This document shows, in pieces, positions 24,510 through 33,388 of a stretch of 64,000 nt of DNA (positions are counted from its first letter, which is position 1; the number at the start of each line of letters is the position of its first letter). The stretch is from contig CAVZLL010000003.1 in assembly GCA_963776225.1 (NCBI GenBank), forward strand, positions 1,136,867 to 1,200,866. The letters are read 5' to 3'. Source of the stretch: Bog-756 sp963776225. Lineage in GTDB: Bacteria > Actinomycetota > Acidimicrobiia > Acidimicrobiales > RAAP-2. Under the pieces are notes generated by a model. The model was given only the letters and a program-made list of their open reading frames with translations, was not told where the DNA came from and did no database searches. A program made the position numbers and the translations under genes.

Positions 24510-27500
24510 TGCCGCGTCGCGACGACCTCGAGACGATCCTGGTCATCGGCTCCGGTCCCATCGTCATCGGCCAGGCCTGCGAATTCGACTACTCGGGCAC
24601 CCAGGCCTGCAGGGTCCTCGGGGAGGAGGGCTTCCGGGTGGTGCTGGCCAACTCCAACCCGGCCACGATCATGACCGACCCCGACGTGGCCGACCGGACC
24701 TACATCGAGCCCCTCGATCCCGATGTGCTCGCTGCCATCATCGAGCGGGAGCGGCCAGACGGGCTGCTCGCCACGCTCGGCGGCCAGACCGCCCTCAACC
24801 TGACCATGGCCCTCGCCGAGCGTGGCGTGCTCGACGCCCACGGGGTGGAGGTGATCGGGGCCTCACCCGAGGCGATCGCCACCGCTGAGGTCCGGGAGCG
24901 GTTCAAGGCGGCGATGGAGGAGATCGGCCTCTCGGTCCCCGCGTCGGGCTTCGCCCATTCGTTGGAGGAGGCGATGTCGATCGCCGAGTCGGTCGGCTAC
25001 CCGATCATGGTCCGTCCGAGCTACATCCTCGGTGGCGCCGGCACCGGTCTCGCCACGGACGCCGAGGCCCTGCTCCGCCTCGCCTCCGAGGGGCTCGACG
25101 CCTCGCCGATCAGCGAGGTGCTGATCGAGCGCTCGGTCGCCGGGCAGAAGGAGTTCGAGCTCGAGGTCATGCGCGACCACGCCGACAACTGCGTGGTCAT
25201 CTGCTCGATCGAGAACGTCGACCCGATGGGCGTGCACACCGGGGACTCGATCACCGTCGCCCCGGCCCAGACCCTCACCGACGTCGAGTACCAGGAGATG
25301 CGGGACGCCGCGTTCGCATGCATCCGGCGGGTCGGCGTCGAGACCGGGGGCTCGAACGTGCAGTTCGCGGTGGATCCTCGCGACGGTCGGCAACTGATCA
25401 TCGAGATGAACCCGCGCGTGTCGCGGTCGTCGGCCCTCGCCTCGAAGGCGACCGGGTTTCCGATCGCCAAGATCGCCGCACGCCTGGCGGTCGGCTACCG
25501 GTTGGACGAGATCACCAACGACATCACCGGGGCGACCCCGGCGTCCTTCGAGCCCACCATCGACTACGTGGTGACCAAGATCCCGAGGTGGGCCTTCGAG
25601 AAGCTGCCGGGCACGACCGACGTGCTGGGCACCCGCATGCAGTCGGTGGGCGAGGTCATGGGCATCGGACGGACCTTCCCCGAGTCGCTGCAGAAGGCGG
25701 TGCGCTCGCTCGAACAGGGTCGCTCCGGGCTGAACGCCGATCCGGCGGAGGCAGCGCTCGACGTCGAGCCGACCGAGGCGCTGCTCGAGCGGGTGGGTAC
25801 CGCCACCCCCGAGCGGCTCTTCCAGGTCGAGGCGCTGCTGCGCCGGGGGATCCCGGTCGACCGGCTCGCCGCGGTGACCGGGATCGATCCGTGGTTCCTC
25901 TCCCAGATCGCCCGCATCACCGACGCCCGGATGGCACTCGACCTCCAGGTCACCCTCGGGGTGACCGTCGGTGACCTCGACCGCCGGGCGTGGCGACGGT
26001 TCAAGCGGCTCGGGTTCTCCGACCCGCAGCTGGCCCATCTGTTCGGCGATGGGGTCACCGAGGCCGAGGTCCGCCGCGCCAGGGTGCTCGGCGGTGCGGG
26101 CGTGACCTTCAAGACGGTCGACACCTGCGGTGCCGAATTCGAGGCCCACACCCCCTACCACTACTCGACCACCGAGGAGGAGGACGAGGTGGAGCCCTCG
26201 GACCGTCCCCGGGTGATCATCCTCGGCTCCGGGCCCAACCGCATCGGCCAGGGCATCGAATTCGACTACTGCTGCGTCCACGCCTCGCAGGCGCTGCGCC
26301 GTGCCGGATTCGAGACGATCATGGTCAACTGCAACCCCGAGACCGTCTCGACCGACTACGACACGTCGGACCGTCTCTACTTCGAGCCCCTGACCCCCGG
26401 GGACCTCGCCAGCATCGTCGAGGCCGAGCAGGCCGCCTCGCGCGACGGCGGGCGCCTGGTCGGTGTCATCGTGAGCCTGGGCGGCCAGACCCCGTTGAAG
26501 CTCGCCGCGACCCTCCCGGTCGATCTCGTGCTCGGCACCTCGCCGACCTCGATCGACCTCGCCGAGGACCGCGAGCGCTGGAACGGTCTCTGCGGCCGGC
26601 TCGGGATCCCGCAGCCACCCGGGGGCACCGCCACCACCGCCGCCGAGGCGGTCGCGGTCGCCGCGGGCATCGGCTACCCGGTGCTGGTGCGACCCTCCTA
26701 CGTGCTCGGCGGCCGGGCCATGGAGATCGTCTACGACGATGGTCGCCTCATCGATGCTGTCGAGTCCATGTCCGGGGTCGGCGGGTCGCTCGGTCGTGAG
26801 GGTGGGGTGACCCCCGATCGGCCGGTGCTGGTCGACCGGTTCCTCGAGGACGCGGTGGAGGTCGACGTCGACGCAGTGCGGGACGCCGTCGGCGAGGTGC
26901 TCGTGTGCGGCGTGATGGAGCACGTGGAGGAGGCCGGGGTCCATTCGGGTGATTCGGCCTGCGCCCTTCCGCCCCAGACCCTCTCGCCCGAGGTCGTCGC
27001 CGAGCTCGAGCACCATGTGCGGGTCATCGCGGAGGCGCTCCAGGTCCGCGGGCTGTGCAACGTGCAGTTCGCGGTCAAGGAGGACCGGGTCTACGTGCTG
27101 GAGGCCAACCCGAGAGCGAGCCGGACGGTTCCCTTCGTGGCCAAGGCGACCGGCGTGCCGGTGGCCGCGGTGGCCGCCCGGGTCATGGTCGGTGCGACCC
27201 TGGCCGAGCTCCGGCGCGAGGGCCTGTTGACCGAGCCGGTCGGCGGTCACGTCTCGGTCAAGGAGGCGGTGCTCCCCTTCAACCGGTTCCCCGGCGTGGA
27301 CACCCTGCTCGGGCCCGAGATGCGCTCGACCGGCGAGGTGATGGGGATCGGGACGACGTTCGGGCTGGCCTTCGCCAAGAGCCAGATCGCCGCGGGAACC
27401 CGGCTCCCGGTCGGCGGCACCGTCTTCTTCTCCCTCGCCGACAGGGACAAGCCGGCTGGTCTGGAGGCCGCCGCCCACTTCGCCGCGCTCGGCTTCGAGG

Positions 27501-27823
27501 TCGCCGCGACCTCGGGCACGGCAGCCCTGCTCGAACGCGAGGGGATCACCGTCTCGACGGTCGTCGCAAAGGTGGGGGAGTCCCACCACGGGGTGGTCGA
27601 CGCCGTCGATCTCATCGCCGGGGGCAAGGTCCAGCTTGTGGTCAACACCCCGCGGGGTCGGGGACCGCGTGCCGACGGGCTCCACATCCGGGCCGCCGCA
27701 CTCGCCCACCGGGTGCCCTGCCTCACCACGGTGGCCGCGGCCAGGGCGGCCGCCGCAGGCATCGCCGACTGGGCCGCCCATCCGCTGTCGGTCCGCTCGC
27801 TCCAGGAGTACCACGGGAGATGA
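24509..27823 (+). CDS. carB: carbamoyl-phosphate synthase large subunit
   Basis: Synthetase subunit of 1104 aa with duplicated ATP-grasp halves. The first half opens VIGSGPIVIGQACEFDYSG and carries the ATP-grasp core MVRPSYILGGAGTG. The second half opens ILGSGPNRIGQGIEFDY and carries LVRPSYVLGGRAMEIVY. The C-terminal MGS-like allosteric domain (about the last 140 residues, GTVFFSLADRDKPAG onward) binds regulators such as UMP. Full length and in frame. It lies 4 bp before pyrD. Confidence 0.98.
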   Translation: MPRRDDLETILVIGSGPIVIGQACEFDYSGTQACRVLGEEGFRVVLANSNPATIMTDPDVADRTYIEPLDPDVLAAIIERERPDGLLATLGGQTALNLTMALAERGVLDAHGVEVIGASPEAIATAEVRERFKAAMEEIGLSVPASGFAHSLEEAMSIAESVGYPIMVRPSYILGGAGTGLATDAEALLRLASEGLDASPISEVLIERSVAGQKEFELEVMRDHADNCVVICSIENVDPMGVHTGDSITVAPAQTLTDVEYQEMRDAAFACIRRVGVETGGSNVQFAVDPRDGRQLIIEMNPRVSRSSALASKATGFPIAKIAARLAVGYRLDEITNDITGATPASFEPTIDYVVTKIPRWAFEKLPGTTDVLGTRMQSVGEVMGIGRTFPESLQKAVRSLEQGRSGLNADPAEAALDVEPTEALLERVGTATPERLFQVEALLRRGIPVDRLAAVTGIDPWFLSQIARITDARMALDLQVTLGVTVGDLDRRAWRRFKRLGFSDPQLAHLFGDGVTEAEVRRARVLGGAGVTFKTVDTCGAEFEAHTPYHYSTTEEEDEVEPSDRPRVIILGSGPNRIGQGIEFDYCCVHASQALRRAGFETIMVNCNPETVSTDYDTSDRLYFEPLTPGDLASIVEAEQAASRDGGRLVGVIVSLGGQTPLKLAATLPVDLVLGTSPTSIDLAEDRERWNGLCGRLGIPQPPGGTATTAAEAVAVAAGIGYPVLVRPSYVLGGRAMEIVYDDGRLIDAVESMSGVGGSLGREGGVTPDRPVLVDRFLEDAVEVDVDAVRDAVGEVLVCGVMEHVEEAGVHSGDSACALPPQTLSPEVVAELEHHVRVIAEALQVRGLCNVQFAVKEDRVYVLEANPRASRTVPFVAKATGVPVAAVAARVMVGATLAELRREGLLTEPVGGHVSVKEAVLPFNRFPGVDTLLGPEMRSTGEVMGIGTTFGLAFAKSQIAAGTRLPVGGTVFFSLADRDKPAGLEAAAHFAALGFEVAATSGTAALLEREGITVSTVVAKVGESHHGVVDAVDLIAGGKVQLVVNTPRGRGPRADGLHIRAAALAHRVPCLTTVAAARAAAAGIADWAAHPLSVRSLQEYHGR

Positions 27824-27827
27824 GCGG

Positions 27828-28826
27828 GTGAGCGCGACCGCCGGCGGTGCTGCGCTCCGGCCCCGGCGGGCCCACCGGCCCGGGCACGGCGCCGACCCGG
27901 CGACCGTCGATCTGACCGCCACCGTCGGCACGGTCGTGCTCCCCAATCCGGTGATGACCGCGTCCGGAACCGCCGGCTACGCCGACGAGCTCGAGGCCTA
28001 CCGGCCGCTGGCCGGGCTCGGCGCGGTGGTGGTCAAGTCCCTCTCGGTCTACCCCTGGCCCGGCCACCCCGCCCCGCGGGTCCACCAGGCCGTCGGCGGG
28101 ATGGTCAACAGCGTGGGGCTGCAGGGGCCGGGTGTCGAGGCCTGGATCCGCGACGACCTGCCCCGTCTGGTGGCAACGGGGGCGCGGACCGTGGCCAGTC
28201 TCTGGGGGCAGCGGGTCGAGGACTACGCGACGGCGGCCGCCCTGCTGGCCGGTGTCGGGGGCCTGACCGCCATCGAGGTGAACGTGAGCTGTCCGAACGT
28301 CGAGGACAGGAGGGCCATGTTCGCCCACTCGACCACCGCGACCGCCGAGGTCGTCGCCGCGGTCGGGGAGCAGTGCCCGGGCCTGCCGCGGTGGGCCAAG
28401 CTCAGCCCCACCGTGCCGGACCTGGCCGCGGTCGCGGGCGCCGCACTCGGGGCCGGCGCGGACGGGGTGACCCTGATCAACACCTCGCTCGCCATGGCCA
28501 TCGACATCGAGCAGCGCCGGCCGGTGCTCGGGTCGGGTCCGTCGGGCGGCGGGCTGTCCGGACCGGCCATCCACCCGATCGCGGTGCGGGCGGTCTTCGA
28601 CGTCCGGGCCGCCCATCCGCACGCCGCGATCATCGGGGTCGGGGGAGTGACCCGCGGACGGGACGCCGTGGAGCTGATCATGGCCGGGGCCGACGCGGTC
28701 CAAGTGGGCACGGCCACCTTCCGCGACCCGCGCGCCCCGTGGACGATCCTCGCCGAGCTCGGCAGCTGGTGCGCCTCGCACGGGGTCGCATCGGTCGCCT
28801 CCCTGCGGGATGCCGCCCATGGCTGA
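27828..28826 (+). CDS. pyrD: dihydroorotate dehydrogenase, class 1B-like
   Basis: FMN enzyme of 332 aa that oxidises dihydroorotate. Sequence features follow the class 1B catalytic subunit: NPVMTASGTAGYADE, VVVKSLSVYPWPGHPAPRV, GGMVNSVGLQGPGVE and NVSCPNVEDRR. There is no N-terminal membrane helix as in class 2 enzymes. The PyrK partner that normally passes electrons to NAD is not in the window. The first ~35 residues are a basic extension with no clear counterpart. GTG 27828 follows the carB stop by 4 nt; the stop overlaps pyrF. Confidence 0.93.
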   Translation: MSATAGGAALRPRRAHRPGHGADPATVDLTATVGTVVLPNPVMTASGTAGYADELEAYRPLAGLGAVVVKSLSVYPWPGHPAPRVHQAVGGMVNSVGLQGPGVEAWIRDDLPRLVATGARTVASLWGQRVEDYATAAALLAGVGGLTAIEVNVSCPNVEDRRAMFAHSTTATAEVVAAVGEQCPGLPRWAKLSPTVPDLAAVAGAALGAGADGVTLINTSLAMAIDIEQRRPVLGSGPSGGGLSGPAIHPIAVRAVFDVRAAHPHAAIIGVGGVTRGRDAVELIMAGADAVQVGTATFRDPRAPWTILAELGSWCASHGVASVASLRDAAHG

Positions 28827-29700
28827 GCCGCCGGACGCCCCGGTCGGGTTCACCGCACGGGTGGCCGAGGCGGTCGCGGGCACCGGCCCGCTCTGTGCCG
28901 GCATCGACCCGTCGGCATCGCTGCTCGGGGAGTGGGGCCTCCCCGACTCGGCCGACGGACTGCGCGAGTTCGGCTTGCGCTGCGTCGAGGCGTTCGCGGG
29001 AGTGGTCCCGGTGGTCAAACCGCAGGTGGCGTTCTTCGAGCGCCGCGGTGCGGCAGGGATGGCCGCCCTCGAGGCGGTCCTGGGCGCGGCTCACGGGGCC
29101 GGGCTCCTGGTCGTGGCCGATGCCAAGCGCGGCGACATCGGCTCGACGATGGAGGCCTACGCGTCGGCCTGGCTGGACCCGGCGAGCACCCTGGTCGCCG
29201 ACGCGGTGACCGTCCTCCCCTACATGGGGCTCGGTTCCCTCCGACCCTGCTTCGACTGCGCGGCCGCCACCGGCCGCGGGGTGATCGTTGTGGTGCGGGG
29301 TTCCAATCGCGACGGCCGCCCGCTACAGGAGGCGGTCGTCCGGAGCGGTGGCCGACCGGAGGAGCGTGACGGCTGCTCGGTCGAGGACATGCTCCTCGGC
29401 TCGATCGCCGAGCTCAACCGCGGCGGTCTCGTTCCCCCGGGGACGGTCGGGGCGGTGGTGGGTGCCACCCTTGCGCCGTCGGCGTTCGACCTCGCGGGCC
29501 TCGGCGGGGTCATCCTCGCCCCCGGGATCGGGGCACAGGGCGCAACGGCCGGCGACGCGGCCCTGCTGTTCGCGGGGTGCCCGCCCGGCACGGTGCTGCC
29601 CAGTGCGTCGCGTTCCCTCCTCGCCGCTGGCCCGGACGTCGCCACACTCGCCCGCGAGGCGCAGACCCAGCGAGACGCGATGCGCCGTGCCCTCGGCTGA
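28819..29700 (+). CDS. pyrF: orotidine 5'-phosphate decarboxylase
   Basis: Produces UMP, the last step of the pathway; 293 aa from ATG 28819, or 296 from ATG 28810. It is the longer PyrF type found in mycobacteria. The catalytic Asp-Lys-Asp stretch is VVADAKRGDIGSTM. Other conserved parts are CAGIDPSASLL, VVKPQVAFFERRG and ILAPGIGAQGAT. It overlaps pyrD by 8 nt, or by 17 nt from the upper start. In mycobacteria mihF follows pyrF closely; here 3.3 kb of minus-strand genes intervene. Confidence 0.96.
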   Translation: MAEPPDAPVGFTARVAEAVAGTGPLCAGIDPSASLLGEWGLPDSADGLREFGLRCVEAFAGVVPVVKPQVAFFERRGAAGMAALEAVLGAAHGAGLLVVADAKRGDIGSTMEAYASAWLDPASTLVADAVTVLPYMGLGSLRPCFDCAAATGRGVIVVVRGSNRDGRPLQEAVVRSGGRPEERDGCSVEDMLLGSIAELNRGGLVPPGTVGAVVGATLAPSAFDLAGLGGVILAPGIGAQGATAGDAALLFAGCPPGTVLPSASRSLLAAGPDVATLAREAQTQRDAMRRALG

Positions 29701-29769
29701 TCCGGACCTGGCTCCGAACGGGCCGACCGCGCCGGCCGGGTCACCTGCGCCGCGCGACGCCAACCGGCG

Positions 29770-30345
29770 TCAGCGGTCGGCGGTCGGGAGATCGTCGGGG
29801 AAGTGGATGAAGGGGGAGGGCGGGAGGTACTCCGGCGGGATGTCCGCGGGACGCTCGAACCAGTCGACGTCGAAGACGTTGCCGACCCCGTCGCCCTCCG
29901 CGACGCCGCTCAACCCGGCCTCGGTGGAGACGAGGAACGCCTCCCTCCCGTCGATGGTGCCGTCGGCGACCGTGTCCCAGGTGGCGCGGTCGACGCGTGC
30001 GACCAGGCAGTAGTCGCACCCGTCGGGAGTGGCTCCGACCCGCCTGCCGATCATCGTGTGGTGGGCGCCGTCGTCGATCGCGTAGACCGCGCCGTCGCCG
30101 TCGCCCGCGACGGCCCGCATGCGGTGGGGGTGCCCGAACAGATGGATCCCTCCGTGGCGGCGCTCCTTCAGCGCCCAGAGCAGGCTCGAGGGGACGACCC
30201 CTTCCGGCTCGTCGTCGAGAGGAGTTGCGCTGTCGGGGGCGGTGACCGGGAAGGTCGCCTCCTCTGTGCCCGGCATGAAGTGGAGCTGCCCGTCCTCGCG
30301 GGACTGGATGAGCCCACCGTCCTCGGTGCGGTCCCCGTCGCGCAT
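29770..30345 (-). CDS. hypothetical hydrophilic protein
   Basis: A 191-aa soluble protein with no family I recognise. It is acidic, with runs such as PLDDEPEGVVPSSLLWAL, a His-rich middle (GGIHLFGHPHRMRAV and DDGAHHTMIGRR), and DGCDYCLVARVDR with two close Cys. The end is Pro/Phe-rich (PPEYLPPSPFIHFPDDLP). No signal peptide or membrane helix. ATG 30345 is chosen because AGGAG lies about 6 nt upstream; an in-frame ATG at 30393 sits inside a palindrome and has no ribosome-binding site. Confidence 0.65.
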   Translation of the reverse strand: MRDGDRTEDGGLIQSREDGQLHFMPGTEEATFPVTAPDSATPLDDEPEGVVPSSLLWALKERRHGGIHLFGHPHRMRAVAGDGDGAVYAIDDGAHHTMIGRRVGATPDGCDYCLVARVDRATWDTVADGTIDGREAFLVSTEAGLSGVAEGDGVGNVFDVDWFERPADIPPEYLPPSPFIHFPDDLPTADR

Positions 30346-30385
30346 GTGGATCTCCTCTCGACGTGACCGTGGGTCCCGCCTGTTC

Positions 30386-30399
30386 GGCACCATGGTGCC
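30386..30399. repeat. perfect 14-bp palindrome, possible operator
   Basis: GGCACCATGGTGCC reads the same on both strands. It lies about 40 bp upstream of the start of the unknown minus-strand gene, in the 123-bp gap after pxpBC, where a repressor site would be expected. No other copy was noticed. Confidence 0.45.
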
Positions 30400-30468
30400 A
30401 CGCCTCGGGGCCGACAGCGGTCGGCGGCCGGCGGCGCGGCCGGCGCGGGTGGCCGGCGCACGTGGCGC

Positions 30469-32172
30469 TCAGGTGCCGGCGGAGGTCGGGTACCAGCCCG
30501 CCACCCGCCGGGCGAGCTCGCCGTGGGCCCGGTGCAGCGCCTGCAGGGCCTCGTCCCGGTCGCAGAGGCGGAAGGCCAGGGCGTCGCCGGGTGCCAACCG
30601 CCCGAGGACGGGGAGGTCGGCGGTGATCACGCACGCGGCCACCGGGTAGCCGCCGACGGTCGCGTGGTCGGGGAGGAGCACGATCGGCAACCCGTCGGGG
30701 GGTACCTGGATGGCGCCGGTGACCATTCCGGTCGACGGTGCCGCGGCGGTCGCCGGTAGCGCCTCGGACGCCTCGAGCCGGAGTCCGATCCGGTCGGAAC
30801 CGCGCCCGACCCGCCAGACGGTACCGGTCAGTTGCTCGAGGAGTGCCGGGCGGACCGCGCGGGGTCCCCCGAGCACCCGCACCTCGGCGCCACCTGCGCG
30901 CCGGGACGTTGCCCCCTCCGGGGGCGGGGCGAGGGCGCCACGGACCGGTCCGGGCCGGCCGCGTGCGAGACGGTCCCCGATCCGGAGCGGTCCGGGTCCG
31001 AGGCCGGAGAGCAGGTCGGTGGCCCGCCCGCCGATCACCGTCGGCGTCTCGAGACCTCCGGCGACGGCGAGGTAGGCGCGCAACCCGCGTCGGATCCGAC
31101 CTACCGAGACGATCTGTCCGTCGGCCACCGGAACGACCGTGTCGGCGCCGACCGGATGGCCGTCGAGGAGGACGTCGAACGCCCCGCGACCGGCCCCGAC
31201 CACCGCCAGGTGGCCGCTCCCGACGACCCGCAGGACCGGTCCCGCCGCGGTGCACTCGATGGCGGCGGCCGTGTCGGGATTGCCCACGAGCCGGTTGGCG
31301 AGGACGAGGCCCTCCGGGTCGGCCGCCCCGCCCCGCGGGACGCCCAGCGAGGCCACACCCCGCCGGCCCCCGTCCTGGACCAGGCTCAGGAACCCCGGAT
31401 CGAGCACCTCGAGATGCCCACGACCGCCGGCGTCGAGCAGGGGGCGCCGGGCTGGGACGGGCGCGGTCGGCCGGGTCGAGGTCCCACCGGTCGCCACGGT
31501 CAGACCCACCCGGTCGCCGGGCCGCAGGAGGGCGTAGGGCGGCACGTCGGGGTCGAACACGGGGACCTCGGTCCGCCCGAGCAGATGCCAGCCGCCCGGG
31601 GTGGCACGCGGGTAGACCGAGGCGAAGCCGCCTCCGACCGCCACCGAGCCGGCCGGCACCGCGGTGCGGGGCGTGTCGCGGCGGGGGAGCGCGGCGAGCC
31701 CGGGCGGCAGGCCGGTGAGGTACGGGAACCCCGGCGCGAAGCCGATGAACGCGACCCGCAGCTCCGCCGCGGTCATCCACGCGACCACCTGGTCGGTCGA
31801 GCCGCCCACCGACGACGCCACCTCGTCGAGATCCTCTCCGTCGAAGACGACGGGGAGGAGGTGCGACCGGCCGGCGGTCGGGTCGCCCGAGCGGGAGTCC
31901 GGACGGTCACCTCGATCGGCTGCGATCTCCGCGAGCAGGTCACCCACCCATGTCGCGCAGCGATCGGGATCCACGTCGTCACCGGTGGGGTCCAGGAGCA
32001 GCACCACGTTGCCGAACCCGACGACCGCCTCTTCGACACCGGTCGGCGCCGTACCGCCGGCCACCCGGTCGGCCACCGCACGGGCAAGGCGGTGGGACTC
32101 CTCGACGCCGGTCGTCTCGGCGAATACCGCCCGGTCACCGAAGGCGGTGACCGGGCCCGGCGACGAGCTCAT
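30469..32172 (-). CDS. fused 5-oxoprolinase subunits PxpB-PxpC
   Basis: A 567-aa fusion of two subunits of the ATP-dependent 5-oxoprolinase that opens 5-oxoproline to glutamate. The N-terminal ~215 residues are PxpB/KipI-like (FGDRAVFAET, then FIGFAPGFPYLTGLP and VPAGSVAVGG). From about 245 the PxpC/KipA-like, biotin-carboxyltransferase-type half follows (DPGFLSLVQDGGRRG, GVPRGGAADP, LLPDHATVGGYP). The start overlaps the pxpA stop (ATGA), so translation is coupled. Annotations of this family as urea or allophanate hydrolase should not be followed, because PxpA is adjacent. Confidence 0.9.
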   Translation of the reverse strand: MSSSPGPVTAFGDRAVFAETTGVEESHRLARAVADRVAGGTAPTGVEEAVVGFGNVVLLLDPTGDDVDPDRCATWVGDLLAEIAADRGDRPDSRSGDPTAGRSHLLPVVFDGEDLDEVASSVGGSTDQVVAWMTAAELRVAFIGFAPGFPYLTGLPPGLAALPRRDTPRTAVPAGSVAVGGGFASVYPRATPGGWHLLGRTEVPVFDPDVPPYALLRPGDRVGLTVATGGTSTRPTAPVPARRPLLDAGGRGHLEVLDPGFLSLVQDGGRRGVASLGVPRGGAADPEGLVLANRLVGNPDTAAAIECTAAGPVLRVVGSGHLAVVGAGRGAFDVLLDGHPVGADTVVPVADGQIVSVGRIRRGLRAYLAVAGGLETPTVIGGRATDLLSGLGPGPLRIGDRLARGRPGPVRGALAPPPEGATSRRAGGAEVRVLGGPRAVRPALLEQLTGTVWRVGRGSDRIGLRLEASEALPATAAAPSTGMVTGAIQVPPDGLPIVLLPDHATVGGYPVAACVITADLPVLGRLAPGDALAFRLCDRDEALQALHRAHGELARRVAGWYPTSAGT

Positions 32173-32930
32173 CCCCTCGGTGACGGAGCGAACGCGCGCA
32201 CCGCCACCCCGGCCTGCTCCAGGGCCTCCCGGACCGCTCGTGCGGCCGGACCTGCATCCGGCGAGTCGCCGTGGACGCACAGCGTCTCGACGGGCTGCTC
32301 CACCCAGCGTCCCCCCACGGTGACGATGCCGCCCCGCTGCACCAGCGAGAGGGCACGGGCGGCCACCTCCGCCTCCTCGCGGACGACCGCGCCGGGCAGG
32401 TCACGCGGGGCGAGCCGGCCGTCGTCGCCGTAGGCGCGGTCCGGGAAGCCCTCGGCCACGACCCGCAGTCCGGCTCGGCGGGCCGGTCCCTCGACCGCGC
32501 CACCCGGAGGCGCCACGAGCGCACCGCAGCGCGGTCCGAGCACGTCGACCACCACGGCCGCGACCTCCGGGTCGGTCGCCATCCGGTGGTAGAGCGCGCC
32601 GTGCGGTTTGGCGAAGACCACCGCGGCGCCCACCGCACCGGACTCCTCGACCAGCGCGGCCCACTGCTCGAGGAGGTCGGCGGCGAGACGATCGTTGGCG
32701 ACCTCGCGGTGCCGCCGGCCGAACCCGGCCCGGTCGCGGTACGAGAGGTGCGCGCCGATGGACACCCCGTGCTCGAGGCACGCCTCCGCGGCGGCACGCA
32801 TCACCGAGCGGTTGCCGGCGTGGAACCCGCAGGCGATGCTGGCACTGGTGACAGCGCCGAGCACCGCCCGGTCCCGGGCGGTCCACCGGTCGCCCTCCGC
32901 CATGTCGGCGTTGAGGTCCACTGACGGCAC
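32169..32930 (-). CDS. pxpA: 5-oxoprolinase subunit PxpA (LamB/YcsF family)
   Basis: A 253-aa LamB/YcsF protein, the PxpA component of bacterial 5-oxoprolinase. The diagnostic N-terminus is VDLNADMAEGD; then SIACGFHAGNRSVM, SIGAHLSYRDRAGFGRR and KPHGALYHRM follow, and ETLCVHGDSPDA closes. GTG 32930 lies 6 nt after a GATACT box on this strand; GTG 32921 (VDLNAD) is the alternative. First gene of a two-gene unit with the pxpB-pxpC fusion. Role: disposal of spontaneously formed 5-oxoproline. Confidence 0.93.
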   Translation of the reverse strand: MPSVDLNADMAEGDRWTARDRAVLGAVTSASIACGFHAGNRSVMRAAAEACLEHGVSIGAHLSYRDRAGFGRRHREVANDRLAADLLEQWAALVEESGAVGAAVVFAKPHGALYHRMATDPEVAAVVVDVLGPRCGALVAPPGGAVEGPARRAGLRVVAEGFPDRAYGDDGRLAPRDLPGAVVREEAEVAARALSLVQRGGIVTVGGRWVEQPVETLCVHGDSPDAGPAARAVREALEQAGVAVRAFAPSPRG

Positions 32931-32942
32931 GACTCCAGTATC
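32931..32942 (-). promoter_or_regulatory. possible leaderless promoter of pxpA (GATACT-N6-GTG)
   Basis: On the minus strand GATACT (complement of 32937-32942) ends 6 nt before the GTG at 32930. One mismatch from TANNNT, so weaker than the other examples. Confidence 0.4.
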
Positions 32943-33013
32943 GGTGATCGACGGGGTACCGGCCGGCCGGACCGGGCCCGCGGAGCCCGGATGACCCGGC
33001 GGCCCGGAGGCGC

Positions 33014-33026
33014 TATCGTTCCGACC
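33014..33026 (+). promoter_or_regulatory. leaderless promoter of mihF (TATCGT-N7-ATG)
   Basis: TATCGT at 33014-33019 ends 7 nt before ATG 33027. No Shine-Dalgarno. It probably drives mihF, gmk and possibly rpoZ and beyond. Confidence 0.65.
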
Positions 33027-33344
33027 ATGCCGCAACCTCCTGCACTCACGCCCGAACAGCGCCAGGCCGCCCTGGCAAAGGCAGCCAAGGTCCGCCGTGA
33101 GCGAGCCGAAGTCAAAGAGAGGCTCAAGCTCGGCTCGATCAACCTTTCCGAATTGCTGACCATGGCGGACGACGACGAGACGGTCGGCAAGATGAAGGTG
33201 CTCTCGGTCCTCGAGTCCCTTCCCGGTCTCGGCAAGGTGAAGGCGCGCCGGCTCATGGACACGGTGGGGATCTCGGAGAGTCGCCGACTCCAGGGACTCG
33301 GCTCGAACCAACGAGAGGCGCTTCTCCGCGAGACCGCCCGCTGA
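33027..33344 (+). CDS. mihF: actinobacterial integration host factor mIHF
   Basis: Small DNA-binding nucleoid protein, 105 aa, of the actinobacterial IHF family, unrelated in fold to enteric IHF. The helix-two-turn-helix DNA-binding segment is ESLPGLGKVKARRLMDTV. The basic N-terminal helix is AAKVRRERAEVKERLK, followed by GSINLSELL. It sits directly before gmk and rpoZ as in Mycobacterium and Streptomyces. This gene is one of the better taxonomic markers in the window. Confidence 0.95.
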   Translation: MPQPPALTPEQRQAALAKAAKVRRERAEVKERLKLGSINLSELLTMADDDETVGKMKVLSVLESLPGLGKVKARRLMDTVGISESRRLQGLGSNQREALLRETAR

Positions 33345-33388
33345 GTCGGGCGGCTCGGGAACCGACTGCTCCCCGATCCGACTCCCAG

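Noticed and set aside
24863..27946. A 1027-aa open frame antisense to carB
   Set aside because: It is a shadow of a GC-rich gene; its translation is Arg/Gly/His/Asp-rich low complexity, while carB on the other strand is conserved throughout.
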